Positions 6,699 to 12,471 of a stretch of 12,471 bases of DNA are shown here, in pieces. The notes beneath the pieces were generated by a model. It did no database searches. It was given only the letters and a program-made list of their open reading frames with translations, and had not been told where the DNA came from. Origin of the DNA: Anaerolineae bacterium (GTDB taxonomy: Bacteria; Chloroflexota; Anaerolineae; 4572-78; NAK82); the NCBI GenBank assembly GCA_030597485.1, contig JAUVRU010000023.1, positions 1 through 12,471 on the forward strand, written 5' to 3'. Positions within the stretch are counted from its first letter, which is position 1. Every line of letters starts with the position of its first letter. A program made the position numbers and the translations under genes.

Positions 6699-6725
6699 GG
6701 CCACGGTTCGAAGAGAGGAGTGACG

Positions 6726-6998
6726 ATGCCCTTATTCAAGAAGAAGACAGGCAAACAGTCAGCATTGGTCCAGGTTTGCGTCACGTCGGGACTCTTGCAG
6801 GCGGAAATCGTGAAAGGCAATCTGGAGGCAAACGCCATTCCCGTGCTACTCAAATATGAGAGCCTGGGACCGGTGATGGGTCTGACCTTGGACGGATTGG
6901 GGCAGGTGGAGGTATTGGTTCCCCGGGACAAGGCCGAGGCGGCCCGTTCGCTGCTGGAAGGAAACGATGAGCCTGAGAACAGCAGCGATGCCGAGTGA
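6726..6998 (+). CDS. DUF2007-domain small protein (putative signal-transducing protein)
   Basis: This 90-residue soluble protein starts at the ATG at 6726, just after a strong ribosome-binding site (GAGAGGAG at 6713-6720, 5-nt spacer). A start further upstream would skip this site and is not used. The pattern VCVTSGLLQAEIVKGNLEAN (17-36), IPVLLKYESLG (38-48), then GQVEVLVPRDKAEAARSLLE (59-78) matches the DUF2007 fold: a beta-alpha-beta unit followed by a beta-strand and helix with 'A..LL'. Members are annotated as putative signal-transducing proteins, but no reaction is established. The Lys-rich N-terminus (FKKKTGK) and acidic C-terminus (EGNDEPENSSDAE) are probably disordered. It has its own promoter and is convergent with the DUF350 gene. 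Confidence 0.8.
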   Translation: MPLFKKKTGKQSALVQVCVTSGLLQAEIVKGNLEANAIPVLLKYESLGPVMGLTLDGLGQVEVLVPRDKAEAARSLLEGNDEPENSSDAE

Positions 6999-7002
6999 GC
7001 CA

Positions 7003-7050
7003 GAGAACAAATGCCGGTATCAGCCAATTAGAGACCAGTTCTCCCGGCAT
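7003..7050. repeat. Interleaved inverted repeats in the convergent gap
   Basis: Two perfect inverted repeats are interleaved: GAGAAC (7003-7008) with GTTCTC (7038-7043), and ATGCCGG (7011-7017) with CCGGCAT (7044-7050). The order A-B-A'-B' means both stems can form at once only as a pseudoknot-like fold; otherwise they are alternative hairpins. They start 4 nt after the DUF2007 stop and end 23 nt before the DUF350 stop on the other strand, so they could end or stabilise either transcript. No T-tract follows on either strand. Confidence 0.45.
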
Positions 7051-7073
7051 CTTCCGCTGTGTCGCCCACGCGC

Positions 7074-7562
7074 CTACATAATCACATTCGTGAACCACTT
7101 CATGATCTGTTCGATGGCCCCGGACATCAGCAACGAGACAGAGAGAACCACGCCCACCATCATAGCAGCTACAGCCATGTTACCTCGTTGCAACTCCGCC
7201 AGTTCATCAATCTGCCCGGTCAGCTGGTCGAACAGGGCCACCGCCAGAACAATGGCTGACAATGCCAACACCAGGCCAACCGCCAGACCAGCCATCTGGG
7301 TAAGCAAAGCATAGACCGGATACAAATTGGTGCCCGTGTCGGCAGGTGGGGGCACCTGCAGAGCAGGTCGCAGTATCAGTGCAATGCCTATGATGATGCT
7401 AGCCACCACCACACCCATTGCCGCGTTCCCCCGGCGGATCTCCGCCCACTCATCCAGGTCACGGGTAGCACGGTTAAACAGCACCACCCCCAAATACGAC
7501 GCGATGATCGCCAGAATCACGGCGATGATGATTTGCGCCACACTCAACACCAACTGGGCCAT
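7074..7562 (-). CDS. Tandem DUF350 membrane protein
   Basis: This 162-residue integral membrane protein is built from two copies of the DUF350 unit. The repeat is plain: FNRATRDLDEWAEIRRGNAA (29-48) against FDQLTGQIDELAELQRGNMA (111-130). Each is a polar loop between two long hydrophobic helices (helices about 5-28, 46-66, 88-110 and 127-150). A Pro-rich loop (RPALQVPPPADTGTNLYP, 65-82) joins the halves. The conserved acidic/basic loop with RGN is the family hallmark; DUF350 proteins have no firmly established biochemical role, although some lineages carry them near envelope or stress genes. The ATG at 7562 is fixed by a very strong AAGGAGGAG just upstream; extending the frame to 7787 would bury this site and its promoter. 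It is a single-gene transcript from the promoter at 7632-7661, convergent with the DUF2007 gene. Confidence 0.88.
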   Translation of the reverse strand: MAQLVLSVAQIIIAVILAIIASYLGVVLFNRATRDLDEWAEIRRGNAAMGVVVASIIIGIALILRPALQVPPPADTGTNLYPVYALLTQMAGLAVGLVLALSAIVLAVALFDQLTGQIDELAELQRGNMAVAAMMVGVVLSVSLLMSGAIEQIMKWFTNVIM

Positions 7563-7631
7563 CTTCTCCTCCTTCGTGTGCCTGCGGTGCAGCCGGAATC
7601 CAGGAGCGTATGGTGTTTCAGACTGAGGCAG

Positions 7632-7661
7632 ATTATAGCACGCTGTCCCCGTGGGTGTCAA
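7632..7661 (-). promoter_or_regulatory. Consensus sigma-A promoter of the DUF350 gene
   Basis: On the minus strand TTGACA (7656-7661) and TATAAT (7632-7637) are both perfect consensus hexamers, separated by 18 bp, with TGC just before the -10 (extended -10). Transcription would start near 7625, giving a leader of about 63 nt that ends in a strong ribosome-binding site. This is the best promoter in the window and suggests high constitutive expression. Confidence 0.8.
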
Positions 7662-7796
7662 TGCCAGTTCGGCCACCGGTTTGTCCCGTCGCTTTGGCAG
7701 CTGCGTCCGCCGGATTTGCAGTCCAACGGCCGGGCGGCGGGCGAGGTATCGGCCACGCGCGGGTGCAGGAATGCGGCAAACACGCACTGGCAGGTG

Positions 7797-7825
7797 TGTG
7801 CAAATCGAATGGATTGAGATATAAT
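7797..7825 (+). promoter_or_regulatory. Probable promoter of the aminotransferase row
   Basis: A perfect TATAAT (7820-7825) is preceded at 17 bp by TGTGCA (7797-7802), which matches the -35 consensus only 3 of 6. Transcription would start near 7832, leaving a leader of about 170 nt before the ATG at 8000. A weak -35 with a good -10 could mean activator dependence, which is inference. Confidence 0.5.
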
Positions 7826-7999
7826 TGGCACCACAAGCCCACCACAGAAACCAGAGCCTGGCGAGTCCAGAGAAGCAGATCTATCCCCGTTGGGACACCC
7901 TGATCCTTCCGGTCGGTCCCTGCATTCAAGGGCAATTCTGTCAACAGATACAGCCAGCAGCCGAATAGACGTGAGACTAGACACAGGGGGAAGGCTACT
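7826..7999 (+). other. Long 5' leader of the aminotransferase gene
   Basis: About 170 nt with no convincing small gene separate the promoter from the ATG at 8000. CCTTCC (7906-7911) could pair with GGAAGG in the ribosome-binding site (7989-7994), and CCCT (7918-7921) with AGGG (7932-7935) makes a small hairpin. I do not recognise a known riboswitch or T-box. The stretch just upstream, 7662-7796, between the two divergent promoters, shows nothing I can name. Confidence 0.35.
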
Positions 8000-9193
8000 A
8001 TGTTCAGGTTGAGCGAAAATGTGCTCCAAATTCAAGAATCGGCGACGATGGCCATCAGCTCTCGTGCCAAGGCTATGAAACAAGCTGGCGAAGATGTGGT
8101 GGTTATGGCCGCCGGCGAACCCGATTTTGACACGCCGGAGCACATCGTGGCGGCCGCCAGGGAGGCCCTTGACTCCGGGTTCACGCGCTACACCCCAGCA
8201 TCTGGCATTCCAGAGCTGCGAGGGGCGTGGGCCCAGCAGATCGGACAACAGCGTGGCATCACCTATGATCCTAATCAGATCATCGTAACGGCCGGTGGCA
8301 AACAGGCCGTTTTCAACATCGTCTACGCGCTGGTAGATGCGGGCGACGAGGTCATCATCCCCTCCCCATACTGGGTGAGCTATCCCGAACAGGTGCGCGC
8401 CGTTGGTGCTGTCCCCGTGATCATCGAAACCAAAGCCGAGCAGGATTTCAAGATCAAGCCCCAAGCGTTGCGCGACGCCATAACCGAACGTACCCGCTTG
8501 CTTATCCTCAACTCCCCGTCGAATCCCACCGGTTCCGTCTACCTCCGTGACGAGCTGGCAGCGCTGGGCGAAGTGCTGGTAGAAAAGCAGGTGCCTGTCC
8601 TCTCGGACGAAGTGTACGACGCCCTGACATACGGCGTGGAATTCAGCAGTATTGCCTCCACGGGGGAGGATATCTGCAATCTGACTATCGTCGTGGGTGC
8701 CGTCTCCAAGACCTATGCCATGACTGGCTGGCGCATCGGCTACGCGGCCGGACCCGCCGACGTCATCACTGCGGCCGGCCGCCTGCAAAGCCACTCGACC
8801 AGCAACGCCAATTCCGTGGCCCAAAAGGCCGCCCTGGCTGCGGTGACGGGAGACCAGAGCTCGGTTGAGGTGATGCGCCAGGAGTTTGACCGCCGTCGAA
8901 AGACTATGATCCAGCGCTTGCAGTCTATGCCTGGCGTCAGCTGTCCCGTGCCACCGGGTGCATTCTACGCCTTCCCCCGCATCGCTGCTACCTATGACCG
9001 ACAGTACAACGGACAGGTAGTGGATGGGTCTCTGACGTTCTGCCGCCTGTTGCTGGAGCATGAAAAGGTAGCAGCTGTCCCGGGCATCGCATTCGGCGAT
9101 GATGCCCATATGCGCCTTTCATATGCTACCAGTATGGCACAAATAGAAGAGGCACTGAATCGCCTGGAGAGATTCCTAAGCCATTTGGAATAG
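8000..9193 (+). CDS. Class I/II PLP-dependent aminotransferase, aspartate-type (subgroup I-gamma)
   Basis: This enzyme transfers an amino group between an amino acid such as aspartate and a 2-oxo acid, using pyridoxal phosphate in the cytoplasm. The 397 residues are full length. Visible are MAAGEPDFDTPEHI (36-49), the phosphate-side GGKQA (99-103), the ring-stacking aromatic in SPYWVSYP (122-129), Asn175 in SPSNPTG (172-178), Asp203 and Tyr206 in SDEVYDAL (202-209), the Schiff-base Lys237 in SKTYAMTGWRIGY (236-248), and Arg372 in MRLSYA (371-376), which binds the substrate alpha-carboxylate. The form is that of thermophile and Bacillus aspartate aminotransferases, some of which also act on prephenate. 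The ATG at 8000 follows AGGGGGAAGG by 5 nt. The next gene starts 54 nt after the stop with no promoter between, so co-transcription is likely. Substrate choice cannot be read from sequence alone. Confidence 0.92.
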   Translation: MFRLSENVLQIQESATMAISSRAKAMKQAGEDVVVMAAGEPDFDTPEHIVAAAREALDSGFTRYTPASGIPELRGAWAQQIGQQRGITYDPNQIIVTAGGKQAVFNIVYALVDAGDEVIIPSPYWVSYPEQVRAVGAVPVIIETKAEQDFKIKPQALRDAITERTRLLILNSPSNPTGSVYLRDELAALGEVLVEKQVPVLSDEVYDALTYGVEFSSIASTGEDICNLTIVVGAVSKTYAMTGWRIGYAAGPADVITAAGRLQSHSTSNANSVAQKAALAAVTGDQSSVEVMRQEFDRRRKTMIQRLQSMPGVSCPVPPGAFYAFPRIAATYDRQYNGQVVDGSLTFCRLLLEHEKVAAVPGIAFGDDAHMRLSYATSMAQIEEALNRLERFLSHLE

Positions 9194-9247
9194 CCGCTTC
9201 GTGGCCTTCGTGGGTGGTGTTCCTGCATGGTTGCCAGCGGAGAACAA

Positions 9248-10690
9248 ATGGAAACCGATAGGGCCGATTTGATCATCCGAAACGGTACCGTGGTGACCGC
9301 CAGCGACACCTTTCGGGCCAACGTGGCCATTGTCGGGGACAAGATCACCGCCATGGGCCAGGAACCGGACTGGGACGCCGACCAAACGCTGGACGCCACC
9401 GGATTGCTGATTCTGCCCGGCGGTATCGATCCCCACGTTCACCTGCAATACCCTCAGGGACCCAATCGGATCGTCTCCAGTGACGACTGGTTCACGGGCA
9501 CATTGGCCGCTGCTTGTGGCGGCACTACCACCGTGATTGACTTCGTGGAAGCTGGCCCCGATCAGACGTGGATGCAGGCATACGCCCAACGCCTGGCCGA
9601 AGCGGAAGCGCAAAGCGTCATTGACCTCGGCTTTCACATGGCCTTCAATCGAGCCGACACACAGAGTCTGGCAGAAGTTCCTTCAGTGATTGAGGCCGGC
9701 ATGTCCAGCTTCAAAATCTACATGGCCTACCAGGGCATTCGCCTGACAGATGCCGAGATGCTGCTGGCATTGGAGAGCCTGAAAGAGCACGGCGGGCTTC
9801 CCATCGTGCACGCAGAGAACCACGACGTCATCGCCCACCTGGTACAGCAATGCCTGGCCGCTGGCCGCCGCCAGCCGCGCTGGCATCCCTCCACCCACCC
9901 GGCCGTGGCAGAAGCCGAGGCCACCGGGCGTGCCTTGACACTGGCCGAGGTTGTGGGCATCCCCATGCACATCGTGCACGTGAGCGCTGAAGAGGGGCTG
10001 ATGGTCATCGATGGATTCCGCCAGCGGGGCCAAGTGGTTACCGGTGAGGTATGCCCCCAGCACTTGCTCCTCACGGACACGCTGTACGAACAGGCTGGCT
10101 TCGAGCCGGCCCAATACGTGATGGCGCCCCCTCTGCGGGGCGAAGCCGACACAGAAGCGTTATGGCGCGGTTTGCAGCACGGGCAGTTGAACTTCGTCGT
10201 CACCGACCACTGTCCTTTCACCCTGGCTCAGAAGCGGGGTGAACGTCGCACGCCTGGCGGTACCGTGGCGGCAACGCCGGAGACGCCCTGGTCCGACGGT
10301 GTGCCTCCCTTCAACCAGATTCCTGGTGGTGCGCCCGGTATCGAGACCCGCCTGCCGCTGCTCTACCATTTCGGCGTCAACCAGGGCAGGCTATCGCTCA
10401 ACCAGTTTGTCTCCGTCACCAGCACAGCCGCCGCCCGACTCTTCGGCTTGTATCCATCCAAGGGAACAATCGCACCTGGCAGTGACGCCGACCTGGTGCT
10501 CTTCGATCCCCACCAGGAAGTGACCATCTCGGCCGACACCCTGCACCACAACTGCGATTACACGCCGTTTGAGGGATGGCAAGTGACAGGCTGGCCACGT
10601 TTCGTGCTCAGCCGGGGGGAAATCATCGTGGGCGACGGACAATTCGTCGGCTCCAGGGGACGAGGGAATTACCTGAGCAGGGCTTGTTGA
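9248..10690 (+). CDS. Dihydropyrimidinase / D-hydantoinase (cyclic amidohydrolase)
   Basis: A zinc-dependent amidohydrolase that opens dihydropyrimidine or hydantoin rings to N-carbamoyl amino acids. The 480 residues contain the full dinuclear metal site: His63 and His65 in DPHVHLQ, the carboxylated Lys156 in SFKIYMAY with Tyr161 nearby, His188 in IVHAEN, His244 in HIVHVS, and Asp320 in TDHCPF. Further family motifs are GGIDPHVH, AACGGTTTVIDF, GEVCPQHLLLT, IPGGAPGIETRLPLLY and the C-terminal GTIAPGSDADLVLFDP. Between QKRG (328-331) and PPF (352-354) lie about 20 residues (residues 332-351, ending TPWSDG) not usual in short D-hydantoinases. I chose the ATG at 9248 because GGAG (9239-9242) precedes it and residue numbering then fits the family; an ATG at 9227 would add seven residues. 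Allantoinase is less likely. It probably forms one transcript with the aminotransferase and the adenine deaminase. Confidence 0.9.
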   Translation: METDRADLIIRNGTVVTASDTFRANVAIVGDKITAMGQEPDWDADQTLDATGLLILPGGIDPHVHLQYPQGPNRIVSSDDWFTGTLAAACGGTTTVIDFVEAGPDQTWMQAYAQRLAEAEAQSVIDLGFHMAFNRADTQSLAEVPSVIEAGMSSFKIYMAYQGIRLTDAEMLLALESLKEHGGLPIVHAENHDVIAHLVQQCLAAGRRQPRWHPSTHPAVAEAEATGRALTLAEVVGIPMHIVHVSAEEGLMVIDGFRQRGQVVTGEVCPQHLLLTDTLYEQAGFEPAQYVMAPPLRGEADTEALWRGLQHGQLNFVVTDHCPFTLAQKRGERRTPGGTVAATPETPWSDGVPPFNQIPGGAPGIETRLPLLYHFGVNQGRLSLNQFVSVTSTAAARLFGLYPSKGTIAPGSDADLVLFDPHQEVTISADTLHHNCDYTPFEGWQVTGWPRFVLSRGEIIVGDGQFVGSRGRGNYLSRAC

Positions 10691-10737
10691 CGATCAGCAC
10701 ATAAGGAAGCGTCTGGCCCAGAGAGAGAGGGAAAGGC

Positions 10738-12444
10738 ATGGAACTGGCCGAGTTCATTGAGGTGGCTCGCGGCGATGAGCCTGCCGACCTGTTGCTCAAG
10801 AACGCCAGAGTGGCCAACGTTTTCACCGGTGAAATCCAGGAGACCCATGTGGCCCTCTTTGATTCCCGCATCGTGGGCCTGGGAGAGTACCGGGCACGTG
10901 AGGTCATCAACCTGCAAGGGCGCTACCTGTGCCCTGGCTTCATTGACGCCCACGTGCATATCGAAAGTGCTATGGTTCCTCCCAACGAGTTCGCGCGGGC
11001 CGTGGTTCCGCGCGGCACCACCACGGTGGTGGCCGATCCCCACGAAATCGCTAACGTGTTGGGACTGGAAGGCATACGCTACATCCTGGACATGGCCAAA
11101 TACAATCCTCTCAGCGTATACATGATGGCTCCCTCGTGTGTGCCTTCCACGGACATGGAAACCACCGGCGCCGCCTTGCACTGGTACGACTTGCAGACCC
11201 TGCAACACGAGCCATACGTGCTGGGCCTGGGCGAGATGATGAATTACCCGGGCGTCGTCAACGGCGTGCCTGACGTGCTGGATAAGCTACGCGCCTTTCA
11301 GGGACGGGTGAAAGACGGGCACGCCCCTGGTCTGGCCGGCAAAGGTCTGATGGCCTACGCTGCCGCCAACATCGGCTCGGATCACGAATGCATCACCCCC
11401 GAGGAAGCGCTCCAAAGACTGGAATTGGGCATGTTCGTCTTCCTGCGAGAGGCAACCACCGCTCGTAATCTGCGAGACCTGCTGCCCATTGTCGACGAGC
11501 ATACCAGCCGCCGCCTTTGCTTCTGCACCGACGACCGGGCCCCAGCCGACCTGATGGACGAAGGACACATCGACTATATGGTGCGAGTTGCCATCGCCGA
11601 GGGTGTGGACCCTATCACCGCCATTCGGATGGCCACGCTCAACCCAAGTGAGTACTTCCACCTCCACGATCGAGGCGCCATTGCGCCAGCCCGGCGGGCC
11701 GACCTGGTTGTCTTCTCAGACCTGCAGGCCCCCCGCGCCGAGATGGTCTTTCGCGACGGCAAGTTGGTGGCGCAAGATGGCCAGGTTATCCCTTGGGAGC
11801 GGCCCCGGCCGGCTCCAGTCGTGCGCAGCTCAATGAACGTCGACCTGGCTAATACCCATCTGCGCATCGAGGCAAACGGCCGCCGAGTGCGTTGCATTGG
11901 CATCATCCCCGACCAAGTCGTGACTGAACATCTGATTCTTGAAATGTCCAATCGGGACGGTGAGATTGTGACCGAACCTGAACAGGACGTATTGAAGATA
12001 GCCGTCATTGAGCGCCACCTGGCCACAGGCAATGTGGGATTGGGTTTTGTTAAAGGCATGGGGCTGCGCAAAGGGGCCATCGCCAGCACAGTTGCCCACG
12101 ATCACCACAACATAGTGGTTACCGGCGCCGACGACGAGAGCATGATGACGGCGGTGCAGGCGACCGTCGCCATCCGCGGAGGCATGACCGTCGCCTATGA
12201 CGACACAGTGCTGGCCCAGCTGCCGCTGCCCATCGCTGGCTTGATGAGCGACCAACCGATCGAAACGGTACGCCAACAGATGGACGAGGTGCTGGCAGCC
12301 GCCAAGCAACTGGGCTCGCCTTTGCGCGACCCTTTCATGACGCTCAGCTTCCTGGCTCTGCCGGTGATCCCGTCTCTCAAGCTGACTGATCACGGTCTGG
12401 TGGACGTGGACAAATTCAAGTTGGTCTCATTGTTTGACAGCTAG
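10738..12444 (+). CDS. ade: Adenine deaminase
   Basis: Converts adenine to hypoxanthine and ammonia, feeding purine salvage or catabolism in the cytoplasm. It is a metal-dependent amidohydrolase, full length at 568 residues. Metal and catalytic motifs are His72/His74 in GFIDAHVHIESAMV, VADPHEIANVLG (98-109), Glu166 in LGEMMNYPGVVNG, His195 in DGHAPGL, His216 in GSDHEC, and Asp265 in CTDDRAP (263-268). The C-terminal adenine-deaminase domain shows VGLGFVKGMGLRKGAIASTV (433-452), AHDHHNIVVTGADDESM (453-469) and GGMTV (481-485). The ATG at 10738 follows GAGGGAAAGG closely. It lies 47 nt after the hydantoinase stop and looks co-transcribed. Two amidohydrolases in a row with an aminotransferase suggests use of nucleobase nitrogen, by gene order only. 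No terminator can be judged in the 27 bases that remain. Confidence 0.96.
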   Translation: MELAEFIEVARGDEPADLLLKNARVANVFTGEIQETHVALFDSRIVGLGEYRAREVINLQGRYLCPGFIDAHVHIESAMVPPNEFARAVVPRGTTTVVADPHEIANVLGLEGIRYILDMAKYNPLSVYMMAPSCVPSTDMETTGAALHWYDLQTLQHEPYVLGLGEMMNYPGVVNGVPDVLDKLRAFQGRVKDGHAPGLAGKGLMAYAAANIGSDHECITPEEALQRLELGMFVFLREATTARNLRDLLPIVDEHTSRRLCFCTDDRAPADLMDEGHIDYMVRVAIAEGVDPITAIRMATLNPSEYFHLHDRGAIAPARRADLVVFSDLQAPRAEMVFRDGKLVAQDGQVIPWERPRPAPVVRSSMNVDLANTHLRIEANGRRVRCIGIIPDQVVTEHLILEMSNRDGEIVTEPEQDVLKIAVIERHLATGNVGLGFVKGMGLRKGAIASTVAHDHHNIVVTGADDESMMTAVQATVAIRGGMTVAYDDTVLAQLPLPIAGLMSDQPIETVRQQMDEVLAAAKQLGSPLRDPFMTLSFLALPVIPSLKLTDHGLVDVDKFKLVSLFDS

Positions 12445-12471
12445 AAACACCGGGTATCAGCTGCCGGAAGG

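Noticed and set aside
6704..6712. GGTTCGAA resembling a tRNA T-loop
   Set aside because: No matching acceptor, D or anticodon stems lie upstream; it sits between a promoter and a ribosome-binding site.
7562..7787. An N-terminal extension of the DUF350 gene by 75 residues
   Set aside because: It would run through the consensus promoter at 7632-7661 and the AAGGAGGAG site at the ATG at 7562, and the added residues are not family-like.
7658..9109. A 483-codon minus-strand open frame opposite the aminotransferase
   Set aside because: It lies antisense to a full-length, motif-complete aminotransferase and across a promoter, and its translation resembles no protein family; long antisense frames are expected in GC-rich DNA.
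1..12471. Mobile elements, CRISPR array, phage or defence genes
   Set aside because: I found no transposase or integrase motifs, no regularly spaced repeats, and no known defence domain on either strand.

Overview
The window looks like chromosomal DNA of a GC-rich, Gram-positive-type or monoderm-like bacterium, most likely a member of the Chloroflexota (Anaerolineae-like). This is an inference. It rests on the Thr/Pro-rich extracytoplasmic linker protein, the form of the NFACT protein, the bifunctional Nnr, and clear sigma-A-type promoters with TATAAT boxes. I see no insertion sequence, integrase, phage gene, tRNA, rRNA or CRISPR array. Most genes are recognisable housekeeping or metabolic families.

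Layout. 1-901 (minus) is the 5' two thirds of a bifunctional NAD(P)H-hydrate repair enzyme (nnr), cut by the window edge. Diverging from it at 1113-1986 are two overlapping plus-strand genes that together make one LysO-type lysine exporter, split into an N-terminal and a C-terminal half. Convergent to these at 2096-2959 (minus) is a membrane-anchored, Thr/Pro-rich protein of unknown function with a cysteine cluster. After about 360 bp without a convincing gene, 3322-6673 (plus) is a tightly coupled row: an RqcH/NFACT ribosome-quality-control protein, a MOP-superfamily (MATE/ANK-like) membrane protein starting in a 4-nt ATGA overlap, and, in a second ATGA overlap, a 56-codon remnant of a receiver-plus-SpoIIE-phosphatase gene that has lost nearly all its middle. 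A small DUF2007 protein follows at 6726-6998 with its own extended -10 promoter. Convergent to it at 7074-7562 (minus) is a tandem-duplicated DUF350 membrane protein driven by a promoter with perfect TTGACA and TATAAT boxes.

From about 7800 to the end (plus) there is a likely three-gene transcription unit: a class I aspartate-type aminotransferase, a dihydropyrimidinase/D-hydantoinase, and an adenine deaminase. Together these suggest handling of amino groups and nucleobase or cyclic-amide nitrogen (salvage or catabolism). The link is by gene order only.

The observations most worth a second look are the internally deleted receiver/phosphatase remnant, the two-gene LysO, the translational coupling of RqcH to a MOP-type transporter, the interleaved inverted repeats between the two convergent small genes, and the Cys cluster in the Thr/Pro-rich protein. 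I do not see strong evidence of a wholly new multi-gene system.
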